A stretch of DNA of 64,000 nt from Streptomyces violaceoruber (lineage in GTDB: Bacteria > Actinomycetota > Actinomycetes > Streptomycetales > Streptomycetaceae). Below the pieces are notes generated by a model. That model was not told the DNA's origin and made no database searches. It worked only from the letters and a program-made list of their open reading frames with translations. Positions 1-9,060 of the stretch are shown here, one piece after another (within the stretch, counting starts at the first letter, position 1; each line of letters starts with the position of its first letter). The position numbers and the translations under genes are program-made. The stretch covers positions 3,844,001-3,908,000 of the forward strand of contig NZ_CP137734.1 in the NCBI RefSeq assembly GCF_033406955.1. The letters run 5' to 3'.

Positions 1-3000
1 GCAGCGCGGGGATCAGCTCCATGTCGGTGTCGGCGGGCGCGTCCCGCAGGGTCCGTACGGCCTCCTCGGCCAGTTCCAGGCCGCGGCGCCCGCCGGTGGC
101 GGTGCCCAGCACGCGCAGGGCGCGGCCCACGGTGCGCGGGGTGTTCCACACCCGGGCCAGCCGCAGTTCCTCCGTCGCCAGGGCCAGCGCCTCGGGGCCG
201 CCGCCCAGCGCCAGCCGGCATTCGGCGACGGCGGTCCGCCACGGGGTGACGACCGGGCTGATCACCTCCCGGGCCGCCTGGCGGCGCCCGCACTCCAGGA
301 AGTCGTGCAGGGCGCCCGCCGGGTCGCCGGTGGCGGCGCGCAGCACGCCCCGCGCGTACAGGTAGCGGTTCAGCTCCCAGTTCTCCGGCACCTCGCGCAG
401 GTCGAACCGGTCGGCGTAGTGCAGGGCCTCGTCGGTGCGGCCGGTGTGCACCAGGGCCATCAGGGCGTGGGCGTCCCGGTTGGTGGGTCCGGAGCCGGGT
501 CCTGGCCCGCGGTCGGCGGCGAGGGCGAGCAGCCGGGCGTGGTCGCCGCGGGAGGCAACGATGTCGGCGCGGGTGTTGAGCAGCGCGTGCTGCATCGGGT
601 GCAGCAGGGCGGGGTGCTGTCCGGCCAGGCCGCGTTCCACCAGCCGTTCGGCCTCGTCGAGTTCGTCGGCCCACTGGGCGACGGCGGCGGCCGTGCCGAG
701 GAGGAAGGGTTCGGCCAGCGGGTCGGTGGGCTGGGCGAGCAGGTCCCGCACCCGGGCCATCGCCTCGTCGGCGGAGATCAGCGCGGCCGTCGCCGCGTAC
801 CGCACCAGCAGGGCCTGCCCCGCGGTGCCGACCAGCTCCGGGGAGTGCCGGCCGGTCTCGGACAGCCACCGGTACACCTCCTGCCGGGTCGCCAGGTCCT
901 CGTCGGACAGCAGCGCGGTGGCGGTCTGCACGGTGCGGGCCAGGCCCGGGTGGCCGGACAGCCGGCCCTCGGTGCGGCGCAGCACCTCCATCGCCGTCCG
1001 GATCTCGCCGCGTCCCGCCAGGGCGGTGCCGAGGGCGACGGCCGTACGCACCCGGTTGCGCGGCTCGGCCGGCAGGTGCTGGGCCTCGGCGAGCCGGGCG
1101 ATGGCGGCCGGGGTGTCGGCCGACGCGTACTCCAGGGAGCCCAGTTCGGTCAGCAGCCGCTGCCTGAGATCGTCGGACACCGGCTCGTCCAGCGCCCGGC
1201 GCAGATAGCCGACGGCGTCGGCGGGCCGGGCGTCGTGCACGGCGACGGTCACGGCGTCGCGCAGGACGCGCAGCGCCCAGGACAGCCCGACGGCCGGGGT
1301 GCGCAGCAGATGCCGGGCGACCGCCTCGACACGGTCGCCGCGGCGCAGCATCGCCTCCGCCGCCGACCGGTGCACGGCCTCGCGGCGCGGCCGGGGCCAG
1401 CCGGTCAGTACGGCGTCGCGCAGCAACGGGTGCGCGTAGCGGGGGCGGCCGCCCTCGTCGGGGCGCAGCAGACCGAGCCGCGTCATGGCGGCGAGCCAGC
1501 CCTCGATCCGCGCGGGGTCGGCCCCGGCCGCCTCGGCGAGCACGTCGACCGGGTCCCCGGCCGACCCCTGCGCCGGGGGCGGGGACGGGGTGCGCCACAG
1601 CGTCGTCCGGTGCGGCGCGTGGGCGGGCGGTCCGGTGCGGCCGTAGGCGGCGCGGGGCGCGGACTCGGTTCGTCCGTCGTACGGCCCGTCGTACGGCCCG
1701 TGGACCGGGTACGGCACCCCGTCGGCGGGTCCGGCGAGCTCGTCGGGGTGCGGATAGGGGCCGTGCTCCGGCAGCTCCGCGCCGGGACCGGGACCGCCGG
1801 GCAGCGGTGACCGCGGATCCGCGCCGCCGCCGGGGTCCGCGCTCCACACGTCCCGGCAGCCCGGCGCGATGTCCCGGGGCCGACGTGTCCGCGCCGTCGG
1901 CGTCTCATGGGTGTGCCGACGCACGGCGCCGACCACCGAGCCCTGAGGGTACGCAGCGTCCGACGGCGGGGCCTGCCCGTACACGCCGTCCAGCGGGGCC
2001 TGCCCGTACGCGCCGTCCGACAGTGGGGCTTGCCCGTACGCACCGTCCGACAGCGGGGCCTGCCCGTACACGCCGTCCGACGACGGGGCCTGCCCATACG
2101 CGGCATCCGGCGCAGACGCCTGCCGGTCCGCGGTACCGAACGGCGAAGCCTGCCGGTCCGCGCTGTCCGACAGCGAGGCCTGCCGGTCCGCGCCGTGCCA
2201 CGGCGACGCCTGACCGTACCCACCGGCCGACAACTGGGTCTGCCCGTACGCACCGTCCGACGGCGGGGCCTGCGGGTACGCGGCACCCGGCGCAGACGCC
2301 CGCGGGTACGCGGCATCCGACGACGCCGGCCGGTCCGCGCCGTCCGACAGCGAGGCCTGCCGGTCCGCGCCGTGCCACGGCGACGCCTGACCGTACCCAC
2401 CGGCCGACAGCGGGGCCTGCCCGTACGCACCGTCCGACGGCGGGGCCTGCCGGTACGCGGCACCCGGCGCAGACGCCCGCGGGTACGCGGCATCCGACGA
2501 CGCCGGCCGGTCCGCGCCGTCCCACGGCGACGCCTGCCCGTACCCACCGGCCAACGGCGACGCCTCCCGGTACACGCCGTCCGACGGCGGGGCCTGCCGG
2601 TACGCGGCACCCGGGGCAGCCGCCCGCTGGCGTGGGAGGGCATGCCGGAGGGCGGCCCGGTGGTCCGGCGGGCCCGTGGGCCAGGCCTGTTCCAGGGCCG
2701 CCAGGCAGCGCGCCACGTCGGCCGTCGCGGGGCCCGCGCTGTTCAGCCACCAGGAGACGGCGGCCGGGTAGGACCCGGGGTACAGCGCGGCGCAGCTGTC
2801 CGGCACCGGCGGGACGCCGTCGGGGTGCGGGGTGCCGCCGAGGTCGTCCAGCAGGGCGTGCAGGAGCAGCGGGCTGCCCGCACCGGCCCGTACGCACTCC
2901 TCGGTCCAGCGCGCGGACGCGTCCGGGAAGGCCTCGCGGACCAGCGCGGCCGCCGCCGAGTCGCTGAGCGGGGCGAGAGTGTGGGTGCGCACCAGGGACG

Positions 3001-3505
3001 GCGACAGCGCCTGGGTGAGTCCGGCGGGCCGCGGGTCGACGTCGTACTGGCTGCGCTCGGTGGCGACCAGCAGTACCGGTAATCGGTCGACGTGCCGGGC
3101 CGCCTCTGTCAGCCAGCGGCGCGAGGAGTCGTCGGCGAGGTGGACGTCGTCGACGGCCAGCAGCACCGGTCCCTCGGCCGCGTAGGAGCGCAGCAGCCGC
3201 CACAGCCGGGCCGCGCTGCCCCGGTCGTCGCCGCCGGGCGCCGTGTCCGTGAACTCCGGTACCGGCCCGAGGAGGTGGAGGACCATGGCGAAGGGCACCG
3301 AGGTGTCCTCGGGCGAGCAGCGCACCCGCAGCACCCGCAGGCCGCGGTCCTCGGCGTGCCGGGCGGCGGTCTCCAGTACGGCGGTGCGTCCGGTGCCGCT
3401 GGCGCCGCGCAGCAGGACGAGGCGGCCGCTGCCGGCCCGGGCGCGCTCGATCTCGGCGGACAACAGCGCGTGGGCGTCGTCGCGTTCACGGAGCGGTCCG
3501 GTCAT
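1..3505 (-). CDS. Large AAA-ATPase transcriptional regulator with decapeptide-repeat linker (partial, 3' end outside window)
   Basis: Reading leftward from ATG 3505 (good AGGAGG 5 bases upstream) one frame stays open for about 1168 codons and runs off the window. The N-terminus is a STAND/LAL-type ATPase: Walker A GASGTGRT at residues 34-41 and Walker B LLAVDDVH near 115-122. Residues about 295-515 are some 22 imperfect ten-residue repeats (type GAYGQAPLSD). After them comes a leucine/alanine-rich helical region of the TPR kind usual in LuxR-family ATPase regulators. The C-terminal HTH expected for that family would lie beyond base 1 and is not seen. It diverges from the LuxR gene at 3815 and borders the CIS cluster, so a regulatory role there is an inference. 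All frames are open across the repeat; the frame was fixed by the flanking domains. Confidence 0.8.
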   Translation of the reverse strand, partial: MTGPLRERDDAHALLSAEIERARAGSGRLVLLRGASGTGRTAVLETAARHAEDRGLRVLRVRCSPEDTSVPFAMVLHLLGPVPEFTDTAPGGDDRGSAARLWRLLRSYAAEGPVLLAVDDVHLADDSSRRWLTEAARHVDRLPVLLVATERSQYDVDPRPAGLTQALSPSLVRTHTLAPLSDSAAAALVREAFPDASARWTEECVRAGAGSPLLLHALLDDLGGTPHPDGVPPVPDSCAALYPGSYPAAVSWWLNSAGPATADVARCLAALEQAWPTGPPDHRAALRHALPRQRAAAPGAAYRQAPPSDGVYREASPLAGGYGQASPWDGADRPASSDAAYPRASAPGAAYRQAPPSDGAYGQAPLSAGGYGQASPWHGADRQASLSDGADRPASSDAAYPRASAPGAAYPQAPPSDGAYGQTQLSAGGYGQASPWHGADRQASLSDSADRQASPFGTADRQASAPDAAYGQAPSSDGVYGQAPLSDGAYGQAPLSDGAYGQAPLDGVYGQAPPSDAAYPQGSVVGAVRRHTHETPTARTRRPRDIAPGCRDVWSADPGGGADPRSPLPGGPGPGAELPEHGPYPHPDELAGPADGVPYPVHGPYDGPYDGRTESAPRAAYGRTGPPAHAPHRTTLWRTPSPPPAQGSAGDPVDVLAEAAGADPARIEGWLAAMTRLGLLRPDEGGRPRYAHPLLRDAVLTGWPRPRREAVHRSAAEAMLRRGDRVEAVARHLLRTPAVGLSWALRVLRDAVTVAVHDARPADAVGYLRRALDEPVSDDLRQRLLTELGSLEYASADTPAAIARLAEAQHLPAEPRNRVRTAVALGTALAGRGEIRTAMEVLRRTEGRLSGHPGLARTVQTATALLSDEDLATRQEVYRWLSETGRHSPELVGTAGQALLVRYAATAALISADEAMARVRDLLAQPTDPLAEPFLLGTAAAVAQWADELDEAERLVERGLAGQHPALLHPMQHALLNTRADIVASRGDHARLLALAADRGPGPGSGPTNRDAHALMALVHTGRTDEALHYADRFDLREVPENWELNRYLYARGVLRAATGDPAGALHDFLECGRRQAAREVISPVVTPWRTAVAECRLALGGGPEALALATEELRLARVWNTPRTVGRALRVLGTATGGRRGLELAEEAVRTLRDAPADTDMELIPAL
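1960..2625 (-). repeat. 30-bp coding repeats (decapeptide array) inside the regulator
   Basis: About 22 units of roughly 30 bases encode a degenerate decapeptide with consensus [GA]-[AV]-[YD]-x-[QP]-A-[PS]-x-S-D. A higher-order duplication is visible: a stretch of about six units (from AAYRQAPPSD to AAYPRASAPG) recurs with few changes. The array sits between the ATPase domain and the helical C-terminal region and is predicted disordered (Gly, Ala, Ser, Pro, Gln rich). Confidence 0.85.
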
Positions 3506-3814
3506 CGGTGCCTCCTGTGGTGGATGGTGCTCCCCCGGTGTGTCAGACGAACGACTGCGGTGAACGGTGGTGCGAAGTGGCGCGGGTCACGGTGGTCCGC
3601 GGCCGCCGCCACGGGCCCCCGCGACCGTGCGGGACCCCTCCGGCCTGCCGGGACGCCCGCGCGACGGCCGCCTGCCGCGGTCGGCACGCTGGTCTCGTGG
3701 TGTGCCTCGTGGTGCTCCACGATTGCGAAGTCCCAGCAGTCCCATAAGTGTGGAACCCGCACATCCGCTACCGGCCTGTGCCGGAGTGCGGGCACGTGAA
3801 CAGGGGGGAAACGG
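3506..3814. promoter_or_regulatory. Divergent intergenic region between the two regulators
   Basis: 309 bases separate the leftward ATPase regulator from the rightward LuxR gene, so both promoters should lie here. I see no open frame with a ribosome site and no convincing -35/-10 pair or clean operator palindrome. Confidence 0.4.
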
Positions 3815-4525
3815 TTGCTCAACTCACCCCGGAACACCACCACATCCATCACATCCGCGACATCCGTGGCGTCCGCGCACGGTCCGGGCAAAGCGGTCGG
3901 CGTCACCGACCGGCGGGTCCCGGTGGCGGTGTCCGCTCCGGACCCGATCAGCCGCGAGGGCGCGGTCAGCCAGTTGCGCCGGCACCCGGAGATCGACCTG
4001 CGCGAGGAGTCGGGGCCCGGCACGGTGGCCCTGCTCATCGAGGACGCGCTCGACGACGCGGCGCTCACCCGGCTGCGCCGGATCGTGCGCAGCGAGGGCG
4101 CGCGCGCCGTACTCGTGATCGGTGCGATCCGCGAGAGCGAACTGCTCGACGTGGTCGAGTGCGGCGTCGGCGCCATCGTCTGGCGGCACGAGGCCACCGC
4201 CCACCGCCTGGTGCAGGCCGTACTGGCCGCCTCGCGCGGCGACGGCGACCTGCCGGCCGACCTGCTGGGCCGGCTCATCAGCCAGGTGGGCACGCTGCAC
4301 CGAGGCGCGGCGGGTCGCCCCGGCGCCCCCTCGCTGGGCCTCGCACCCCGAGAGGTGGACGTCCTGCGGCTGGTCGCCGAGGGTCTCGACACCGGAGAGA
4401 TCGCCGGCAAGTTGTCCTACTCCGAACGCACCGTCAAGAACGTGATGCACGGACTCACCACGCGGCTTCATCTGCGCAACCGCGCCCACGCCGTGGCCTA
4501 TGCCCTCAGGGAAGGCTACATCTGA
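3815..4525 (+). CDS. LuxR-type response-regulator-like transcription factor
   Basis: 236 residues, TTG start preceded by GGGGGGAAACGG. The C-terminus (about 175-236) is a typical GerE/LuxR helix-turn-helix: LAPREVDVLRLVAEGLDTGE, then SYSERTVKNVMHGL and LRNRAHAVAYAL. The N-terminal part (about 35-150) has a receiver-like alpha/beta pattern, but I cannot find the acidic pocket and phospho-Asp of a true receiver, so it is probably an atypical, phosphorylation-independent regulator. It stands directly upstream of the CIS genes and in the same direction as the cap and ATPase genes. Control of the cluster is inferred from position. Confidence 0.8.
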   Translation: MLNSPRNTTTSITSATSVASAHGPGKAVGVTDRRVPVAVSAPDPISREGAVSQLRRHPEIDLREESGPGTVALLIEDALDDAALTRLRRIVRSEGARAVLVIGAIRESELLDVVECGVGAIVWRHEATAHRLVQAVLAASRGDGDLPADLLGRLISQVGTLHRGAAGRPGAPSLGLAPREVDVLRLVAEGLDTGEIAGKLSYSERTVKNVMHGLTTRLHLRNRAHAVAYALREGYI

Positions 4526-4718
4526 CCGAACGGGCAATCGAGAGCGGACCCGTCGGTCCGCACGGGCACCGCATCCTGCCCGTCCGTCGTCCCCGGGGCG
4601 CGTGCGGGCAGGACGGCCCGGAGGAACGATCGGTGAGAGCATCGGTGACAGCCACCGGTGACCGGCGGCAGCGGGCGGGCCGCGCGGACTCGAGTGCGGG
4701 CAGAGCGGGAGCGCTAGC

Positions 4719-5396
4719 GTGATCCACGAGGTGGACGAGGTCCTCAAGGCCCTCCTCAAGGGAGGGGCGTTGACGGACTCGGGCATCGACGTGGCCTTCG
4801 AGGCACCCACCCGTGACTGGGCGGCCCGGCGCAACGCGCCCGTGGTCAACGCCTACTTGTACGACATCCGCGAGGACGTGGGCCGTCGGCACCGCGGCCA
4901 GGTGGCGGTGCGCGACCAGGACGACATCGTCGTCAAGCGCCGCCAGCCGCCCCGCTGGTTCCGGCTGTCGTACCTGGTGACCGCCTGGACGAAGACCCCG
5001 CAGGACGAACACCGGCTGCTGTCCGCCGTACTGGCGACGCTGCTGCCCCGCGAGCAGCTGCCGCCCCACGAACTCCCCGGCGCGCTCGGCGCGATGAATC
5101 TGCCGGTGCCGATGACGGTGGCCGGTGTCCAGACCGAGTCCCGTTCCCTCGCCGAGATCTGGTCCGCCCTGGGCGGCGAGCTGAAGCCGTCCCTCGACCT
5201 GGTGGTGACCGCGCCCTTCCCGGCCTACCCCGAGTACGACGCCGGGCCCCCGGTCACCGAGGGCGCGACGGTCCGGATCGGCGGCGTCGAGGGCGACCCG
5301 CCGATGTCCGAGGGCCGCTCGCACCGGCCGCACCAGGTGGCGGCGGCCCGCGCGGCCCGCAAGGCCGTGACGGACGGCCGCACGAAACGACAGTGA
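4719..5396 (+). CDS. cis16: CIS tail terminator / cap protein (DUF4255, Pvc16/Afp16-like)
   Basis: 225 residues, GTG start. The sequence from MIHEVDEVL through PVVNAYLYDIRED and WFRLSYLVTAWT to the conserved LLSAVLATLL is the DUF4255 domain found in Pvc16/Afp16 proteins, which cap the tube and sheath at the end distal to the baseplate. The last 40 residues are a basic Arg/Ala-rich tail (about 190-225) without an assigned role. The stop codon overlaps the GTG of the ATPase gene by 4 bases, indicating translational coupling. Confidence 0.85.
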   Translation: MIHEVDEVLKALLKGGALTDSGIDVAFEAPTRDWAARRNAPVVNAYLYDIREDVGRRHRGQVAVRDQDDIVVKRRQPPRWFRLSYLVTAWTKTPQDEHRLLSAVLATLLPREQLPPHELPGALGAMNLPVPMTVAGVQTESRSLAEIWSALGGELKPSLDLVVTAPFPAYPEYDAGPPVTEGATVRIGGVEGDPPMSEGRSHRPHQVAAARAARKAVTDGRTKRQ

Positions 5397-7480
5397 CGAC
5401 CGTGACGACCGCCGACACCCGCGCTCCCGCCCCCGCCCCCGCCTCCACCACCGGCACCCCGGCCGGCGCCCCGCCCGGCGATTCCGGCCGGGCGCTGCTC
5501 GCCCGGCTCGAAGTCCTGCGGGAGCGGGTGGCGGCGCTGGTCGAGCACCGCACCGCCGACGACCCCACGGCCGACGATCCGCTGCGCGGCCTGTACCTGC
5601 CCGACGAGGCCGTCCACCACCTGCTGCGCACCTGGCCGTCCGCCGACGCCGACGGCGAGCCCGCGGGCGCGGGTGGGCCCGGGGAGCCCGTCCCCGCCCA
5701 CGCTCCGGCCGGCCTCGGGGACCGGCTGGCCCGGCTGGCCGAGCAGGCAGGGCTGACCGAGCTGGACACAAGCGCCCTGCTCGTCGCCCTCGCCCCGGAC
5801 GTCGACCGCACCTTCGAGCCGCTCTACGGCTACCTCAACAACGACGTGAGCCGCCGCCGCGCCACCGTGGGCCTCGCCCTCGATCTGTGCGGGGTGCCCG
5901 CGCACGTGGTCACGGCCCGGGCCCGCTTCCACGCCTCGGCCCCGCTGCGCGCCCTGGGCCTGCTGGAGGTCGAGGAACCCGAGCGTCCCTTCCTGACCCG
6001 TTCGCTGCGCATCCCGGACCGGCTCGTCGGCCACCTCCTCGGCGACGACACCCCGGACGCCGCGCTCCTCGGCCTGCTGCTCCCGATGCCGGGCCCGCTG
6101 CCCGCCGCAGGCGGCGACACCGACGTCTTCGTCCGGCGCCTGGCCGCCAGGCTGAAGGACGGCCCGCTCACCGCCTACCTGCGGGAACCACGCGAGGGCG
6201 ACGGCCTGGCGGCCCTCGCCACCGTCCTGGACGCCGCGGGTGTCGACGCGTTGCGCTGCACCGCCCCCGAGGACCACGTACCCGAGCTGCTGCGCGAGGC
6301 CCGCCTCGGCGGCCGGGCGATCGTGGTGTCCGGCCTGCCCGAGAAGCCGGGCCCGTTCGTGCGGGCGCTGACCGCCGCGACCGACGTGACCGTACTCATG
6401 ACGGACCCGCGCCCCTACGACCCCCACTGGGCCCCGGCCGACCCGCTCGTCCTGGACGCCCCGGGCCGCCGGGCCGGCGGTGTGGCCGTCTGGCGGGCCG
6501 CGCTGGGAGCCGACGCCGACGGCTTCGACCTGGCCACGGCCGTCGCCCCGTACCGGCTCGGCGGCGACCGCATCCAGCGGGCCGCGCACACCGCCCAGGC
6601 CCTCGCCGCCTTCGACGGCACCCCGGTCGCGGCCGAGCACGTCCGGCTCGCCGCCCGGCGTCAGTCGGCCTCCGGGCTGGAGAGCCACGCTCGCCGGATC
6701 CGGCCGGACGTGGACTGGCAGGACCTGGTACTGCCCCACAAACCCCTGGTCCAGCTCCGCGAGCTGGCCCTGCGCGCCCGCCACCGCGACCGGGTCCTCG
6801 GCGAGTGGCGGCTCAGCGCGGGCGGCGGCCGCGGCCGGGGCGTCCTCGGCCTGTTCGCGGGCGAGTCCGGCACCGGCAAGACGCTGTCGGCCGAGGTGGT
6901 CGCCGCCGACCTGGGCCTCGACCTGTACGTGGTCCAGTTGTCGTCGGTCGTCGACAAGTACGTCGGCGAGACCGAGAAGAACCTGGAGCGGATCTTCACG
7001 GAGGCCGACCGCACGGACGCCGTGCTCCTCTTCGACGAGGCCGACGCCGTCTTCGGCAAGCGCTCCGAGGTCAAGGACGCCCACGACAAGTACGCCAACA
7101 TGGAGAGCGCCTACCTGCTCCAGCGGCTGGAGTCCTTCGACGGCATCGCCCTGCTCACCACCAACCTGCGCGCCAACATCGACGAGGCGTTCACCCGGCG
7201 CCTCGACCTGGTCGTCGACTTCCCGTTCCCGGACGTCGAGCAGCGCCTGGCGCTGTGGCGGCACAGCCTGTCGCGGGTCCCGTCCTCCGACGGCATCGAC
7301 CCGGGCGTGCTGGCACGGGACTTCGAGCTGGCCGGCGGCTCGATCCGCAGCGCGGTCGTCACGGCCGCGTACCTGGCCGCCGGGCGCGACGACATGGTGA
7401 CGGCGGACGACCTCCTGGAGGGCGCCCGCCGCGAGTACCGCAAGGCCGGGAGGCTGGTACCGGGGGAAGGCGGCTGGTGA
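5393..7480 (+). CDS. cis15: CIS-associated AAA+ ATPase (Pvc15/Afp15-like)
   Basis: 695 residues. The C-terminal half is a classical AAA domain: Walker A GESGTGKT at about 490-497, Walker B VLLFDEADAVFGKR near 542-555, a sensor region TTNLRAN and an arginine-finger-like FTRRLDLVVDF. The N-terminal 400 residues form the variable winged-helix-like region of the Pvc15/Afp15 family, which is needed for assembly or disassembly of extracellular CIS particles in the well-studied systems. GTG start overlaps the cap gene stop by 4 bases. It ends about 25 bases before the convergent lectin gene. Confidence 0.9.
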   Translation: MTTVTTADTRAPAPAPASTTGTPAGAPPGDSGRALLARLEVLRERVAALVEHRTADDPTADDPLRGLYLPDEAVHHLLRTWPSADADGEPAGAGGPGEPVPAHAPAGLGDRLARLAEQAGLTELDTSALLVALAPDVDRTFEPLYGYLNNDVSRRRATVGLALDLCGVPAHVVTARARFHASAPLRALGLLEVEEPERPFLTRSLRIPDRLVGHLLGDDTPDAALLGLLLPMPGPLPAAGGDTDVFVRRLAARLKDGPLTAYLREPREGDGLAALATVLDAAGVDALRCTAPEDHVPELLREARLGGRAIVVSGLPEKPGPFVRALTAATDVTVLMTDPRPYDPHWAPADPLVLDAPGRRAGGVAVWRAALGADADGFDLATAVAPYRLGGDRIQRAAHTAQALAAFDGTPVAAEHVRLAARRQSASGLESHARRIRPDVDWQDLVLPHKPLVQLRELALRARHRDRVLGEWRLSAGGGRGRGVLGLFAGESGTGKTLSAEVVAADLGLDLYVVQLSSVVDKYVGETEKNLERIFTEADRTDAVLLFDEADAVFGKRSEVKDAHDKYANMESAYLLQRLESFDGIALLTTNLRANIDEAFTRRLDLVVDFPFPDVEQRLALWRHSLSRVPSSDGIDPGVLARDFELAGGSIRSAVVTAAYLAAGRDDMVTADDLLEGARREYRKAGRLVPGEGGW

Positions 7481-7504
7481 CGGCCGCCGGGCCCCCTCCG
7501 GCCG

Positions 7505-8962
7505 TCAGCCCTTCTTCGGGTGGATGATCTCCCACTCCTGGTCGTCGACGTTGCTGCAGTTGTCGAGCACCATCTTGGAGAAGAGGGCGCCGCCGTTCGC
7601 GCCCTCGACGCCGAGGCACTTCTGGTTGCTGGAGAAGTTGCGGATCCAGTAGGCCCCGCTCTCCTGCTTGTCGACCCACCAGAACTGGTTGTCGGTCGCG
7701 CTGGTGCTGTCGCACTTGAACTCGGTGACGGGCGTCCCCACGGCAACGGCACCGTGGTAGGGCAGGTCCATGCAGTACTGGTCCTTGATGTTCCGGATCT
7801 GGAAGAGGTCCGTCCCGCCGGGACCGGCCTTCGCGTACTTCACCTCGAGGTTCCAGATCTGGTTGTCCCCGTCGGTGTCGTCGCAGACGGCCTGCTGGAC
7901 GGGTCCGTCGAGCTCGCCCTTCTCCCGTCCGGGGAGTTCGGCGCACATGTGGCTGGTGGTGTTCCGCAGCAGGATGTTCTGGGCGGGAACCACCGGCTTC
8001 GCGGCCGGCTTGGCGGGCTTCTTGGCCTCCCCGCCGCCGCCCTTGTCGCCGCCGTCGCCGTCGCCCTTGTCCTTCTCCGGCTCCTGGGTGCCCGGCGGCT
8101 GCTGCACCTGCGGCTGCTCGACGGGCGCGGACTCGGCACTGCTGGGGAGCGTCTCCGGAGTCGCGCTCGGACTGGGCGCCAGCGCCACACCCGCCTGCTC
8201 GGTCTGCTCCGTCGCACTCGTACGGACCTGCGGCTTGTACGCGATCCAGATCATCACGAACGCGATCGCCAACGCCAGGAAGATCCCGAAGAACGTCGCC
8301 AGCCAACGCGGCAGGAACCCGCGCTGGACATAGGTCCCCTCGATCTCCGTCGGATCAACCCCGGACCGCCGCACGGCCAGCGTGTACGGCCGCTCCTCCT
8401 TCGCACCGAACCAGATGATCCGCTTCGGCTTCAGCGTCGTCTCCACGAACGCCGCACGACCCGGCTCGATCTGCACATTCCCCGGCCGCACCTCGTACGA
8501 CAGATGATCACCATGATCACTGCCCGCGATCGACGCCGTCACCTTCGTATTGCCCAGGTTGTCCACGGCGAGCCGCGGCCGGCCCCGGAACCGGCCCTTC
8601 ACCGTCGGCGGCACCAACTCGGCCCGCACCTCGGTGAACGCCGTGATCGTCAGGTTCCCCTCCGGAACCGTCACCGCATCCGGATGCTCCGTCGGAAGAA
8701 TCCGCACCGCATACGGATTCGGCCCCGCCACCGCATCAGACGTACGGGGAGGAGCGAACGTCAGCTCCACCGTCCCCGTCGTCCCCGGATACAACCGCAG
8801 CGTCTGCGGCTCCACCGTCGTCCAGGGAGCCACATCCCCCACTGGCTCGAACCGGTACTCATCCACCACGTCACCGGTATTACGCACCCTCAGGCGCACA
8901 CGCGTACTACTGCCGGGGTCCACAGTCGCGGACGCGGGCTCCAGGGAAGTCCACAGGCTCAC
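7505..8962 (-). CDS. One-helix membrane protein with C-terminal ricin-type lectin domain (copy 1)
   Basis: 485 residues. Residues 1-210 form beta-rich repeats resembling Ig-like/NEW3-type domains (WTTVEPQTLRLYPGTTGTVE and similar). A single hydrophobic helix follows at about 219-242 (WLATFFGIFLALAIAFVMIW), then a Ser/Pro/Lys-Gly linker. The C-terminal region of about 150 residues is a ricin B-type beta-trefoil with three Q-x-W-like motifs (DNQIW, DNQFW, DDQEW). With no signal peptide and Arg before the helix, I predict N-terminus inside and lectin outside. The first 280 residues are identical to the neighbour at 9061. Its place inside the CIS locus suggests a membrane or cell-wall partner of the machine; no function is proven. 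Confidence 0.8.
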   Translation of the reverse strand: MSLWTSLEPASATVDPGSSTRVRLRVRNTGDVVDEYRFEPVGDVAPWTTVEPQTLRLYPGTTGTVELTFAPPRTSDAVAGPNPYAVRILPTEHPDAVTVPEGNLTITAFTEVRAELVPPTVKGRFRGRPRLAVDNLGNTKVTASIAGSDHGDHLSYEVRPGNVQIEPGRAAFVETTLKPKRIIWFGAKEERPYTLAVRRSGVDPTEIEGTYVQRGFLPRWLATFFGIFLALAIAFVMIWIAYKPQVRTSATEQTEQAGVALAPSPSATPETLPSSAESAPVEQPQVQQPPGTQEPEKDKGDGDGGDKGGGGEAKKPAKPAAKPVVPAQNILLRNTTSHMCAELPGREKGELDGPVQQAVCDDTDGDNQIWNLEVKYAKAGPGGTDLFQIRNIKDQYCMDLPYHGAVAVGTPVTEFKCDSTSATDNQFWWVDKQESGAYWIRNFSSNQKCLGVEGANGGALFSKMVLDNCSNVDDQEWEIIHPKKG

Positions 8963-9060
8963 ACGCCGACGCTACGGGTGAACTCCCCAGCGGTCAGCGG
9001 CACTCGGGGCAGTACTCGCTGCCCCGAGGTACCTGATCGTACGACTTTTCGGACCCGGCG

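Noticed and set aside
305..1810. Plus-strand coding frame in the first regulator
   Set aside because: Composition and lack of domains show it is antisense to the leftward ATPase regulator, which has Walker motifs in its frame.
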